64,000 bases of DNA from Arthrobacter sp. OY3WO11 (GCF_001641125.1 NZ_LWLP01000001.1:504156-568155); one strand, 5' to 3'. Positions 15,897 through 25,496 are shown, counted from the first letter of the stretch. Numbers and translations: made by a program. Notes: a model not told the origin generated them from the letters alone.

Positions 15897-17399
15897 ATGA
15901 CCGCAACCGTTCTTCCCACCGTCCATGCGGACGATGCGGACCTGACGTCCCTGGGCTACCAGCCCACCCTCCACCGCAAACTCGGCCGCTACGCCTCCTT
16001 CGCGGCCGGCTTTTCCTTCGTGTCCATCCTGACCACCATCTTCCAGCTCTTCGCGTTCGGCTACTCGTTTGCCGGTCCCGCGTTCTTCTGGACATGGCCG
16101 GTGGTTCTCATTGGCCAGCTGCTCGTGGCCCTGAACTTCGCGGAGCTTGCTGCCCGCTACCCGCTGTCCGGAGCCGTGTACCAGTGGGCGCGCCGGGTCG
16201 GCGGGGAAGGCGTGGGGTGGTTCGCAGGCTGGTTCATGGCGATCGCCCAGGTGGTCACGGCCGCAGCCGCCGCCATCGCCCTGCAGGTGGTGCTGCCCCA
16301 GCTGTGGGACGGCTTCCAGGTGGTGGGCGGCGATCCTGCGCTGAACACCGTCACCGGAGCCGCCAACGCAGTGATCCTCGGAGCCGTCCTCCTGGTGGCC
16401 ACCACCATCATCAACTCGCTCGGCGTCAAGCTCATGGCCCACGTGAACTCGGTCGGCGTCACCTGCGAGATCGTCGGCGTCGTGGCCGTGATCCTCGCCC
16501 TTATCAGCGCCGCCCAGCGCGGACCGGACGTGGTGGCGGACACCACGGTGCTCCAGACCTCCGACCTCGGCGCGGTGGGAGCCTTCCTGGTCTCAGGCCT
16601 GATGGCCGCCTACGTGATGGTGGGCTTCAACTCCGCCGGCGAACTTTCGGAAGAAACCAAGGACCCGCGCCGCACCGCCCCGCGGACCATCCTGTCCGCG
16701 CTGCTCATTTCGGGTATCGGCGGGGCGCTCATGATCATCACGGCGCTGATGGCAGCGCCGAGCCTCGACGACGGCCGCCTCGCCACCGAAGGCCTGCCCT
16801 ACGTCCTCACCGCCGTCCTGGGAACCTTCTGGGGCAAGGTCCTGCTGGTGGATGTTGCCATCGCCATCTTTGTCTGCACCCTGGCCATCCAGACCGCCGG
16901 TTCCCGCCTGGTGTTCTCCATGGCGCGGGACGGCAAGCTCCCCGCATCCGCGCTGCTCTCCTCCGTCCACCCCACCCGTGGCACCCCCATGTGGCCGTCC
17001 ATCGTCATCGGGGCCCTGGCCGTGGGCGTCCTCGCCATCAATGTGGGCAACGCGGCGCTGTTCACCACCCTCTGCAGCGTCTGCATCGTGATGGTCTACC
17101 TCGCCTACCTCCTGGTCACCGTGCCCCAGCTCATCAACCGCCTCCGCGGCGACTGGAACCGGGTGGGGCAGACCCTGCCGGCGGGCCTGTTCTCCCTGGG
17201 CCGCTGGGGCCTTCCCGTCAACATCCTCGCCGTCCTCTACGGTGCCGTGATGGTGGTCAACCTCGCCTGGCCGCGGCCCGAGGTCTACGACCCCTCCGGT
17301 GAAAACGGGATCCTCCTCTACTCGGCACCGCTGATGGTCACCGTGGTCCTGCTCCTGGGCATCTGGGTGCGGCGCCGGAACCTCGCGGCCAACGCTTGA
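15897..17399 (+). CDS. APC superfamily amino acid/amine permease
   Basis: A 500-residue permease with 12 predicted helices and the APC signature in the first helix (FAAGFSFVSILTTIFQLFAFGYS broken across residues 34-58) and LNFAELAARYPLSGAVYQWARRVGG. The charged segment NSAGELSEETKDPRRTAPRTIL is also typical of the amino acid/choline/GABA permease group. The ATG at 15897 follows CCGGAG; the in-frame open stretch before it lacks homologous features. It opens the cluster with two DUF1989 proteins, a biotin carboxylase and allophanate hydrolase, so it probably imports the nitrogen compound this pathway consumes (guanidine, urea derivative or a related amine). Substrate is inference from context. 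Confidence 0.88.
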   Translation: MTATVLPTVHADDADLTSLGYQPTLHRKLGRYASFAAGFSFVSILTTIFQLFAFGYSFAGPAFFWTWPVVLIGQLLVALNFAELAARYPLSGAVYQWARRVGGEGVGWFAGWFMAIAQVVTAAAAAIALQVVLPQLWDGFQVVGGDPALNTVTGAANAVILGAVLLVATTIINSLGVKLMAHVNSVGVTCEIVGVVAVILALISAAQRGPDVVADTTVLQTSDLGAVGAFLVSGLMAAYVMVGFNSAGELSEETKDPRRTAPRTILSALLISGIGGALMIITALMAAPSLDDGRLATEGLPYVLTAVLGTFWGKVLLVDVAIAIFVCTLAIQTAGSRLVFSMARDGKLPASALLSSVHPTRGTPMWPSIVIGALAVGVLAINVGNAALFTTLCSVCIVMVYLAYLLVTVPQLINRLRGDWNRVGQTLPAGLFSLGRWGLPVNILAVLYGAVMVVNLAWPRPEVYDPSGENGILLYSAPLMVTVVLLLGIWVRRRNLAANA

Positions 17400-17451
17400 G
17401 CACGTCCCGCACAGTCCAACAGCCCCTCTCCAGAACCAGCACAGGATCGAC

Positions 17452-18327
17452 ATGACACAAGTAACCGAAAGCCCGGCACCCGGCACCGCCACCACCGCAG
17501 GCGCCCGCGCCCACGCCAGGGAGCAGCACGGCAGGACCGTGGAGACCATGCGTTTCGTGCCCGCTTCCACGGCCCCGGCGCGCCTGATGCAAGGACTGCC
17601 CGACGGCGCGTCCCCCACCTGGGCCGAATCCCTCGCCTTTGGCCGCTACACCACCATGTCCCTGGCCCGGGGCACCCGGATCAGGCTCACCGACACCTCC
17701 GGTGACGCCTGCGTGCACACCCTCCTCTACCGCGCCGGATCCCTCCACGAGCGGCTCAACGTGGCTGACACTGTCAAGGTCCCCTGGCAGGCCTACCCGG
17801 GCACTGGCCACCCGCTCCTGTCCGACGCCGGCCGCCTGATGGCCACCATCGTGGCGGATACCTCCTCCCGGCACGACGCCCTGACCGGTGCCACCACCCT
17901 GGAAGGCAACACGGCCCGGTACGGTGCCGGAACCGCCCACAGCGCATCCCCCGCGGCCCGCGAACTGCTCACCCTTGGCGCACTCAAGAGCGGGCTGGGG
18001 CCCGCCGACGTGGCGCCGTCGTTGTCCTTCTTCAAAGGCATCACCGTGGACCCTGCAGGCAGCATTACCTTCACCGGAAGCGCAGGCCCGGGAGCCGCCG
18101 TCGAAATCCTGCTCCAGATGGACGCAGTCCTGGTCCTGGCCAACACCGCGCATCCGCTGGACCCCCGCCCGGACTTTACCGGGACCGCAGTGGACATCGC
18201 TGCCTGGCACGCGCCGCAGGACCTTGCGGCCCTTGGGGCGGGCACCCTCACCGGCGCCCTGCCCCCTGAACACCTGCAGGCACTGCAGAACACCGAACAC
18301 GATCTCACCGCAAGGAACGCCCGATGA
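17452..18327 (+). CDS. DUF1989 protein, urea carboxylase-associated protein 1 (carboxyguanidine deiminase subunit candidate)
   Basis: A 291-residue DUF1989 protein. The family core is visible at about 65-220: LARGTRIRLTDTSGDACVHTLLY with the conserved Asp and Cys, NVADTVKVPWQAYPGTGHPLLSDAGR (cited in part), LEGNTARYG and SLSFFKGITVDPAGSI. Such proteins were long labelled urea amidolyase-associated protein 1. Published work on the pair showed that together they deiminate carboxyguanidine to allophanate (CgdAB), placing them between guanidine carboxylase and allophanate hydrolase. The gene follows the permease by 52 bases and overlaps the second DUF1989 gene by 4 bases (ATGA), consistent with a heteromeric enzyme. 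The Ala/Thr-rich first 25 residues look dispensable. Confidence 0.88.
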   Translation: MTQVTESPAPGTATTAGARAHAREQHGRTVETMRFVPASTAPARLMQGLPDGASPTWAESLAFGRYTTMSLARGTRIRLTDTSGDACVHTLLYRAGSLHERLNVADTVKVPWQAYPGTGHPLLSDAGRLMATIVADTSSRHDALTGATTLEGNTARYGAGTAHSASPAARELLTLGALKSGLGPADVAPSLSFFKGITVDPAGSITFTGSAGPGAAVEILLQMDAVLVLANTAHPLDPRPDFTGTAVDIAAWHAPQDLAALGAGTLTGALPPEHLQALQNTEHDLTARNAR

Positions 18328-19001
18328 ACACCGCCACCTACGCCGCTCCCGCCGCCGATGCCCGTGAGGCAGCCCTCGCCGCCGGAAAAGTGGTCCTTGA
18401 CCAATACGTCGGGGCACGCGGTCCCTGGTCCGCCGTCGTGGCCGCCGGGGACGTGCTGACCATCGTTGACCTGGAAGGCAACCAGGCAGTGGATTGCCTG
18501 CTTTATGCAGCCGGGGACACCACCGTGCGCTACTCGGCCGCCGTCACCATCGCCCGGCAGCAGTCGATCGTCCTCACCACGGGGTCGGTCCTGCGGGCAG
18601 AAACAGGTGCCCCGCTGATGACCGTGGTGGCTGACGAGGTGGGCGTACACGACACCATCGGCGGCGCCTGCTCGCAGGAGTCCAACACCCTCCGCTACGG
18701 CCAGCACACCCGCGAACAGCACGCCTGCGTGGAGAACTTCCTGATCGAGGGCTCACGCTGGGGCCTCGGGAAGCGGGACCTGGTGTCCAACATCAACTGG
18801 TTCATGAACGTGCCCGTGGACCCGGACGGCGCCCTGGGCATAGTGGACGGCCTCTCCGCTCCCGGGAAGCGCGTGGCGCTCAGGGCCGAGGTGGACACCC
18901 TGGTCCTGGTGTCCAACTGCCCGCAGATCAACAACCCGTGCAACGGCTTCAACCCCACCCCTGTCCGCATGATCGTCACCCGGCCGGAGGCTGCACTGTG
19001 A
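18324..19001 (+). CDS. DUF1989 protein, urea carboxylase-associated protein 2 (carboxyguanidine deiminase subunit candidate)
   Basis: A 225-residue DUF1989 protein and paralogue of the preceding one. Characteristic segments are LTIVDLEGNQAVDCLLYAAGD, IGGACSQESNTLRYG, RDLVSNINWFMNVPVDPDG and VSNCPQINNPCNGFNPTPVR near the end, which carries several conserved Cys and Asn. The start shares ATGA with the previous stop and the stop overlaps the GTG of the carboxylase gene (GTGA), so all three proteins are translationally coupled. With its partner it is expected to form the two-subunit deiminase that converts carboxyguanidine to allophanate and ammonia; this role is from the family, not shown by the sequence itself. 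Confidence 0.88.
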   Translation: MNTATYAAPAADAREAALAAGKVVLDQYVGARGPWSAVVAAGDVLTIVDLEGNQAVDCLLYAAGDTTVRYSAAVTIARQQSIVLTTGSVLRAETGAPLMTVVADEVGVHDTIGGACSQESNTLRYGQHTREQHACVENFLIEGSRWGLGKRDLVSNINWFMNVPVDPDGALGIVDGLSAPGKRVALRAEVDTLVLVSNCPQINNPCNGFNPTPVRMIVTRPEAAL

Positions 19002-22000
19002 ATACTCTCGATACCCTCCTTTTTGACACCCTTTTAGTTGCCAACCGCGGCGAAATCGCCTGCCGCATCATCGAGTCCGCCCGGAAACTGGGACTGCGGA
19101 CCGTGGCCGTCTTCTCCGAAGCGGACAGGGGAGCCAAGCACGTCCGGCTGGCCGACGAAGCCGTGCTCCTGGGGCCGGCCCCGGCCAAGGAGTCCTACCT
19201 TCGGGTGGACGCCCTGCTGGACGCGGCCCGGTCCACCGGGGCCGGTGCCATCCACCCCGGCTACGGTTTCCTTTCCGAGGACGCCGCGTTTGCCGAAGCG
19301 GTTGAGGCAGCGGGCCTGGTGTTCGTGGGACCCACCGCTGAACAGCTGCGCATCTTCGGCACCAAGCACACGGCGCGCGATGCCGCCAAAGCCGCCGGAG
19401 TGCCCATGATCGCCGGATCCGGGCTGCTGGCAGACGTTGACGACGCCGTTGCTGCCGGTTCCGCCATCGGCTTCCCGCTGATGCTCAAAGCCACTGGCGG
19501 CGGCGGGGGCATCGGCATGACGGTTTGCCGCGACGAGACCGAACTCGCGGAGAGCTTTCCCCGCGTGGCCCGGCTGGCCGGGGCAAGCTTCGGCACCGCC
19601 GGTGTGTTCGCTGAGCGGTATGTCGAGAACGCCCGGCACATCGAGGTGCAGGTCTTTGGCGACGGCGCCGGCCGGGTGGTCAGCCTGGGCGACCGGGACT
19701 GCTCCCTCCAGCGCCGGCACCAGAAGGTCCTCGAAGAGGCGCCCGCGCCGGACCTGCCGGACGGACTGCGCGAAGAACTGCACCGCAGCTCCCGCGCACT
19801 GTGCGCCTCCCTTAACTACCGTTCCGCCGGCACCGTGGAGTTCGTCTACGACTCCGCCCGCCGCGAAGCGTCCTTCCTTGAGGTCAACGCACGCCTTCAG
19901 GTGGAGCACCCCGTCACCGAGGCGGTCACCGGCGTGGACCTGGTGGAATGGATGCTCCGCCTGGCCCAGGGCGGCACTGAAGCGGAAGCGGTCCTGGCGC
20001 ACCGGCCGGACAGCCTGCCCGTTTCAGGCCACGCCGTTGAGGCGCGCGTCTATGCCGAGGACCCGGCCCGCGGTTTCCAGCCCAGTGCCGGCACCGTGAC
20101 CAACGCCGTCTATCCCGCCTCCGCCGATGTCCGCGTGGACGCCTGGGCGGAAACCGGCACCGAAGTTTCCACCAACTACGATCCCCTCCTGGGCAAGGTC
20201 ATCACGTCCGGCCGGGACCGGACCGAGGCCTTCGACCGGCTGGCCGCAGCGCTCGCCGACACCCGGATCGACGGGATCGAGACCAACCTCGGGATGCTCC
20301 GCGCGGCCACCGGCCTGGACGTTGTCCGCACCGTGCAACACTCCACCAGCACGCTGGACAACGTGGGCGACCCCGAACCCCGCATCACCGTGGGCAGGCC
20401 CGGCCTGCAGACCAGCGTGCAGGACTGGCCCGGCCGCACCGGCCTGTGGCAGATCGGCGTGCCGCCGAGCGGCCCCATGGATGACCTGTCCTTCAGGCTC
20501 GGAAACACCGCGCTGGGCAACCCCGAAGGTGCGCCCGGCCTCGAATTCACCATGACCGGCCCCGCCCTGACCTTCACGCACCCCACCACGGTCTGCGTCA
20601 CCGGCGCCGAGGTAACCGTCACCGTGGACGGGAGAGAGGTGCCCGCGTGGACGCCAGTGACCGTCCCGGCGGGCGGAACGCTCGACGCAGGCACGGCCTC
20701 CGGCGCCGGGCTTCGGGGATACATCCTGTTCCAGGGCGGCCTGGACATCCCGCAGTACCTGGGCAGTGCCTCCACGTTCACCCTGGGCCAGTTCGGCGGC
20801 CATGCCGGGCGCGTGCTGCGCGCCGGAGACGTCCTCCGCGCAGCAGCACCGGACGTTGGCGGCAACGGCAACCTTGCGTCGGCGGCAGTCCCCGTGGACA
20901 GCCGGCCCGCCCTGGCCTCAACCTGGGAGCTTTCCGTGACGGAAGGGCCGCACGGTGCCCCCGAGTTCTTCCGCCGCGAGGATATCGACGAGCTCTACGC
21001 GTCCGAGTACGAGGTCCACTTCAACTCCGCCCGCACCGGTGTGCGGCTCATCGGCCCCAAGCCGCGCTGGGCACGCACCGACGGCGGCGAGGCCGGCCTG
21101 CACCCGTCCAACATCCACGACACGGCGTACTCCGTGGGGGCCCTGGACTTCACGGGTGACACGCCCATCCTGCTCGGACCGGACGGGCCCAGCCTCGGCG
21201 GGTTCGTCTGCCCTGTGACCGTGGTGACCGCCGACCGCTGGAAGCTGGGCCAGCTTCGGCCTGGCGACAAGGTCCGGTTCGTACCCATTCAGGTCAGCCA
21301 GGCGCCGTCGGCCAGGGATCTTGGCCCGGGCCGCCAGCTGGTCCTGCCGGGCGACGACGGGTGGTCAGGCAACTTCCCAACGAGCCTTCCAGCGGCCGCA
21401 CCGGCATCCGCCGCCAGCCGTCCCGAACGTACGGTGCGGGGAGACGGCGACGACGGCGTGCTGGGCCGGGTGCCGGAAGGCCCCGGAAGGCCTGCGGTCA
21501 CCTACCGGCGTTCCGGTGACGACAACCTGCTGGTGGAATACGGGGAGATGGTCCTGGACCTCGGCCTCCGTGCCAGGGTGCACGCCCTGCACCAGCACAT
21601 TGAGCGGCTCCGCGTGCCCGGGATCGTGGACCTGACCCCGGGAATCCGCTCCCTGCAGATCAAGGTGGAACCGTCGGTCCTGTCCACAAAGAAGCTGCTG
21701 GGACTCGTCCAGGAGATCGAGGCAGCCCTGCCGGCGAGCTCGGAGCTCGTGGTTCCGAGCCGCACCGTCCGGCTGCCGCTGTCCTGGGACGACCCCGCCA
21801 CCCGGGAAGCGATTGAGCGCTACATGGCGGGTGTCCGGGACGACGCCCCGTGGTGCCCCTGGAACATCGAATTCATCCGGCGGATCAACGGCCTGGATTC
21901 GGTCAACGACGTGTTCGACACCGTCTTCAATGCCGAATACCTGGTCCTCGGACTCGGAGATGTGTACCTTGGCGCTCCCGTTGCAACCCCGCTGGATCCG

Positions 22001-22771
22001 CGCCACCGCCTGGTCACCACCAAATACAACCCCGCCCGCACCTGGACGCCCGAGAACGCGGTGGGCATTGGCGGCGCGTACATGTGCATTTACGGCATGG
22101 AAGGCCCGGGCGGCTACCAGTTCGTTGGCCGCACCACGCAGGTCTGGTCGCGCTACGCGGACTCTGCCCCGTTCGAGCCGGGTTCGCCGTGGCTGCTGCG
22201 CTTCTTCGACCGCATCTCCTGGTACCCGGTCAGCCCGGAGGAACTCCTGGACCTGCGGGCGGACATGGCCGCCGGGAGGGGCCGCGGCGTCGAGATCGAG
22301 GACGGCACCTTCTCGCTGGCCGAACACGAGGTGTTCCTCGAGGAAAACCGCGAATCGATCACCGCGTTCCGGGAAAAGCAAGGCGCCGCTTTCGCGGTGG
22401 AACGGCAGGCATGGGCAGACGCCGGCGAGTTTGACCGCGCAGAGGCTCTTGCCGCCGTCGTGTCGCCGGTTGTGGACGAGGTGGCGGTCCCGGACGGCGG
22501 GTCACTCGTGGCCGCACCGTTCGCGGCGAGCGTCTGGAAGGTCGACGTCAAGGCAGGGGACCGGGTGGTGCAGGGCCAGCCGCTGGTGTCCCTCGAGGCC
22601 ATGAAGATGGAAACCGTGCTCGAAGCGCCGTGCGACGGCGTGGTGCTGCAGGTCCTGTCAACTGCGGGTTCGCAGGTTGTTGCGGGCGAGGCCGTGGTGG
22701 TCCTCGGCAGCGTGGACGCGGAAACCGGGTCCGTAATCGAAGCGCAGGAACTGGAAGAGGCAGCAGTATGA
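18998..22771 (+). CDS. Biotin-dependent guanidine/urea carboxylase
   Basis: A 1257-residue biotin enzyme with the urea carboxylase domain order. Residues 10-460 are a biotin carboxylase (LLVANRGEIACRIIESARKLG, ATGGGGGIGM ATP grasp loop, HIEVQVFGDG, EVNARLQVEHPVTE). About 460-770 is an AHS2/KipA-like half and 830-1085 an AHS1/KipI-like half of the carboxyltransferase domain (LHPSNIHDTAYSVG; GPDGPSLGGF; HRLVTTKYNPARTWTPENAVG). The C-terminus is a biotinyl domain with EAMKM and biotinylated Lys1203. GTG start overlaps the DUF1989 stop. Product would be carboxyguanidine or allophanate. The DUF1989 pair favours guanidine as substrate, because true urea carboxylases do not need a deiminase; sequence alone cannot settle this. 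Confidence 0.93.
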   Translation: MNTLDTLLFDTLLVANRGEIACRIIESARKLGLRTVAVFSEADRGAKHVRLADEAVLLGPAPAKESYLRVDALLDAARSTGAGAIHPGYGFLSEDAAFAEAVEAAGLVFVGPTAEQLRIFGTKHTARDAAKAAGVPMIAGSGLLADVDDAVAAGSAIGFPLMLKATGGGGGIGMTVCRDETELAESFPRVARLAGASFGTAGVFAERYVENARHIEVQVFGDGAGRVVSLGDRDCSLQRRHQKVLEEAPAPDLPDGLREELHRSSRALCASLNYRSAGTVEFVYDSARREASFLEVNARLQVEHPVTEAVTGVDLVEWMLRLAQGGTEAEAVLAHRPDSLPVSGHAVEARVYAEDPARGFQPSAGTVTNAVYPASADVRVDAWAETGTEVSTNYDPLLGKVITSGRDRTEAFDRLAAALADTRIDGIETNLGMLRAATGLDVVRTVQHSTSTLDNVGDPEPRITVGRPGLQTSVQDWPGRTGLWQIGVPPSGPMDDLSFRLGNTALGNPEGAPGLEFTMTGPALTFTHPTTVCVTGAEVTVTVDGREVPAWTPVTVPAGGTLDAGTASGAGLRGYILFQGGLDIPQYLGSASTFTLGQFGGHAGRVLRAGDVLRAAAPDVGGNGNLASAAVPVDSRPALASTWELSVTEGPHGAPEFFRREDIDELYASEYEVHFNSARTGVRLIGPKPRWARTDGGEAGLHPSNIHDTAYSVGALDFTGDTPILLGPDGPSLGGFVCPVTVVTADRWKLGQLRPGDKVRFVPIQVSQAPSARDLGPGRQLVLPGDDGWSGNFPTSLPAAAPASAASRPERTVRGDGDDGVLGRVPEGPGRPAVTYRRSGDDNLLVEYGEMVLDLGLRARVHALHQHIERLRVPGIVDLTPGIRSLQIKVEPSVLSTKKLLGLVQEIEAALPASSELVVPSRTVRLPLSWDDPATREAIERYMAGVRDDAPWCPWNIEFIRRINGLDSVNDVFDTVFNAEYLVLGLGDVYLGAPVATPLDPRHRLVTTKYNPARTWTPENAVGIGGAYMCIYGMEGPGGYQFVGRTTQVWSRYADSAPFEPGSPWLLRFFDRISWYPVSPEELLDLRADMAAGRGRGVEIEDGTFSLAEHEVFLEENRESITAFREKQGAAFAVERQAWADAGEFDRAEALAAVVSPVVDEVAVPDGGSLVAAPFAASVWKVDVKAGDRVVQGQPLVSLEAMKMETVLEAPCDGVVLQVLSTAGSQVVAGEAVVVLGSVDAETGSVIEAQELEEAAV

Positions 22772-24642
22772 CCAGCACAACCACCGGCACGGCCACCGCA
22801 ACTTCCGGTAAGGCCACCACGCGGGTCCGGGCCGCCCTCTCCGCCCTCGAAACGGTGGACCGGCCGGAAATCTGGATCACCCTCCGCGGGACCGACGAAC
22901 TGCTGGCCGAAGCCGCTGCCATTGACACGGCCGCTGCAGGCGGTGCGGACCTGCCGCTTGCCGGGCTCCTGCTTGCCGTCAAGAACAATGTTGACGTCGC
23001 AGGGATCCCCACGACGGCGGCGTGCCCCGGCTTTGCGTACACGCCGGAACAGGACGCCGAAGCCGTGGCCCGGCTCCGCGGCGCCGGAGCCCTGGTCCTG
23101 GGCGCCACCAACCTCGACCAGTTCGCCACGGGCCTGGTGGGCACGCGGAGCCCGCACGGCGCGGTCCGCGATTCCCGCCGCCCGGACTTCATTTCCGGGG
23201 GCTCCAGCTCCGGCTCCGCGGTTGCCGTGGCACTGGGCCTGGTGGACATCGCCATCGGCACGGACACCGCCGGCTCAGGCCGCGTGCCTGCCGGTCTGCA
23301 GGGGATCGTAGGCATCAAACCGACGCTGGACGTTGTGTCCACGGCCGGGGTGGTGCCGGCCTGCCGGTCCTGGGACGCCGTCACCATCTTTGCCCGCCAC
23401 CTTTCCACCGCAGAGCTGGCCATGGGCGTCATGGCTGGGGGAGCGCGGGCCTGGCCGGCAGGCATCCGCTTGGCCGCGCCGGAGAAGCCGCGGGTAGCGT
23501 ACCCGGCAAGCCTGCCGGCGCTGCCCGAATCCTGGGCTGCGGAGTTCCACCGGAACATCGGCCGCCTGCAGGAGCTGGGCGTGGAAGCGGAAGCCATCGA
23601 CTTCGATGCGTTCCTCGACGCTGCCCGGCTGCTGTACGACGGCGGCCTGGTGGCCGAGCGCTACGCCGCCGTCGGCGAATTCATAGAGAAGGCCGACGGC
23701 GGCGCTGGCACCCCGGCGGGCATCGACCCCACGGTGGAGGGCATCATCCGGGCAGCGGGCAGGGTGCCTGCCCACCGGTACGTGGCCGATACGGCCAGGC
23801 TGGAAGTCCTGAAGGACACGGCGATGGCGCAGCTGGAAGGGTTTGATGCGCTGCTGATCCCCACCGCCCCGTTCCACCCCACCCTTGCCGAGGTGGCTGC
23901 CGACCCCGTGGGAGTGAACTCGCTGATGGGGACCTACACCAACTTCTGCAACCTGTTCGACCTGTGCGCGGTGGCGGTGCCCGCCGGCGAAGTGGACGGT
24001 GCCCAGTTCGGCCTGACCGTGGTGGGCCGGACCTTCGACGACGCCGTCACCGCGGATATTGCGCGCCTGCTGGAATCAACCCCGGACGTTCCGGAGCTCT
24101 TCGCCGGGGGCGCGGCACCGGCAGCGGCGGACAAAGCCGCCCACCCGTCGTCGTCCGCTCCCTGGCCGCTGGCCGCCGGCGCCGGCGCTGTGCCGCTCGT
24201 TGTGGTGGGCGCGCACCGCAAGGGGCAGCCGCTGGCGCCCCAGCTTGAGGAACTGGGCGCCGCCTGGGACGGCCCGGTGCGGACAGCGGCCCGCTACCGC
24301 ATGGTGTCCCTCGACACCGTGCCGCCCAAGCCGGGGGTATACCGCTCGGACCGCGACGGCGCAGAGCTGGTGGGTGAACGGTGGCTGGTGTCCCCGGCAG
24401 GGCTGGGCGCGTTCCTGGCCGCCCTGCCCGAACCCATGCTGCTCGGATCCATCGAACTCGCGGACGGCTCGAAGGCTGTGGGGTTCGCCTGCGACGCTGT
24501 TGCTGCTGCAGGCGGGGAGGACATCACCCGCTACGGTGACTGGCTGGCAGACCGCGGCGGGGAGCCCCAGCCCAGGAACGTCTGGCAGAACCTGGGAGAC
24601 GCGGCCCTGGCCGGATTCAGCAGGGGAGGTGGCCGTGGCTAG
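22768..24642 (+). CDS. atzF: Allophanate hydrolase
   Basis: A 624-residue amidase-signature enzyme that hydrolyses allophanate to ammonia and carbon dioxide, the last step of guanidine or urea breakdown through this route. The catalytic triad is readable: Lys72 in LLAVKNNVDVAG, cis-Ser146 in GGSSSGSAVAVAL and nucleophile Ser170 in GTDTAGSGRVPAG. The C-terminal domain (about 470-620, beginning PLVVVGAHRKGQPLAPQLEELG and including PPKPGVYR) is the extra domain of full-length allophanate hydrolases that handles the N-carboxycarbamate intermediate. The ATG overlaps the carboxylase stop by 4 bases. Its TAG stop shares the palindrome CTAG with the stop of the convergent gene at 24639. Confidence 0.94.
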   Translation: MTSTTTGTATATSGKATTRVRAALSALETVDRPEIWITLRGTDELLAEAAAIDTAAAGGADLPLAGLLLAVKNNVDVAGIPTTAACPGFAYTPEQDAEAVARLRGAGALVLGATNLDQFATGLVGTRSPHGAVRDSRRPDFISGGSSSGSAVAVALGLVDIAIGTDTAGSGRVPAGLQGIVGIKPTLDVVSTAGVVPACRSWDAVTIFARHLSTAELAMGVMAGGARAWPAGIRLAAPEKPRVAYPASLPALPESWAAEFHRNIGRLQELGVEAEAIDFDAFLDAARLLYDGGLVAERYAAVGEFIEKADGGAGTPAGIDPTVEGIIRAAGRVPAHRYVADTARLEVLKDTAMAQLEGFDALLIPTAPFHPTLAEVAADPVGVNSLMGTYTNFCNLFDLCAVAVPAGEVDGAQFGLTVVGRTFDDAVTADIARLLESTPDVPELFAGGAAPAAADKAAHPSSSAPWPLAAGAGAVPLVVVGAHRKGQPLAPQLEELGAAWDGPVRTAARYRMVSLDTVPPKPGVYRSDRDGAELVGERWLVSPAGLGAFLAALPEPMLLGSIELADGSKAVGFACDAVAAAGGEDITRYGDWLADRGGEPQPRNVWQNLGDAALAGFSRGGGRG

Positions 24643-25496
24643 CCCTTGAAATACTCCGAGATGTCCGCCACCAGTTCATTCACGGCTGCCGGGATGGAAC
24701 CGTGGAACCCTTTGGGGGAGAGCTCGAACGTGCTGCCGGGGACTGCGGAGTGCAGCCGCTCCGCAGTAGCTTTGTAGTAGCTGGGGCTCTTTCCGCCGGC
24801 CATGAAATGGGTGTTTTCGGGAAGCACGCTGAAGTCCCTGGCATGGTCCGCCTCCTTGTACGCGGCGCGCAGCTCGCCAACGCCGCTGGGCATGACCTCG
24901 CGGAACATCTTGTTGACCTTGGTCCGGGACAGCAGGGCCATAAGTCCGGCAAGGACCGGCTCGGGGATCCGTGCCATCGCCGATCCCGGGCTGGTGGCCC
25001 GCTTCATGTGTGCCAGGGCGTGCCCCACCCGGCCGTTGTTGACAGCGTCCTCAAACCCGGACAGCCAGGACGTGTCGATGCTGCCGTCAATGTTCACGGC
25101 GGCGTCGTACACCGCCAGCTTGTCCGGCACGTAGGCGGTCCCGGTGAACTCCTGGACGGCGTTCAGGGCCACGGACCCACCCAGGCTGTGGCCCAGGATG
25201 TTCCGCGCACCGGTGGCGTCCAGGACGGTGCGCACGTCCGCGATCTCGGTGGCCATGGAGTAACCGGCCGGCTGCCCAGAGGAACTGCCGCGGCCCCGGC
25301 GGTCGTACACGTCCACGGCCCATCCTTCGCCCAGGCCCTTGGCCAGCGCCACGGAAAACGGCCGGTAGATCAGGGCAGTCAGGAACGCCCCGCCGATCAG
25401 CAGCACACGGCGTTCTCCCGGCGCATCCTCGGTGCCGTAACTGTACAAAGCCAGCCGGCCGCCGTCGTGCGTTGGAAGTACCTGTTCTTTCACCAC
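24639..25496 (-). CDS. Alpha/beta hydrolase, paralogue of the one at 14.1-14.9 kb
   Basis: A 285-residue alpha/beta hydrolase with GHSLGGSVALN as nucleophile elbow, VYDRRGRGSSSGQPAGYSM after strand 4 and a C-terminal His near GFHGS. It resembles the protein at 14075-14911 along its length, so one probably arose by duplication; the two copies bracket the nitrogen cluster. There is no signal peptide. Upstream, a TAGGAT -10 box ends 3 bases before the first GTG and 6 before a second GTG, so the transcript is leaderless and the second GTG (25493) may be the real start. Its stop shares CTAG with that of allophanate hydrolase. Substrate unknown. Confidence 0.85.
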   Translation of the reverse strand: MVKEQVLPTHDGGRLALYSYGTEDAPGERRVLLIGGAFLTALIYRPFSVALAKGLGEGWAVDVYDRRGRGSSSGQPAGYSMATEIADVRTVLDATGARNILGHSLGGSVALNAVQEFTGTAYVPDKLAVYDAAVNIDGSIDTSWLSGFEDAVNNGRVGHALAHMKRATSPGSAMARIPEPVLAGLMALLSRTKVNKMFREVMPSGVGELRAAYKEADHARDFSVLPENTHFMAGGKSPSYYKATAERLHSAVPGSTFELSPKGFHGSIPAAVNELVADISEYFKG

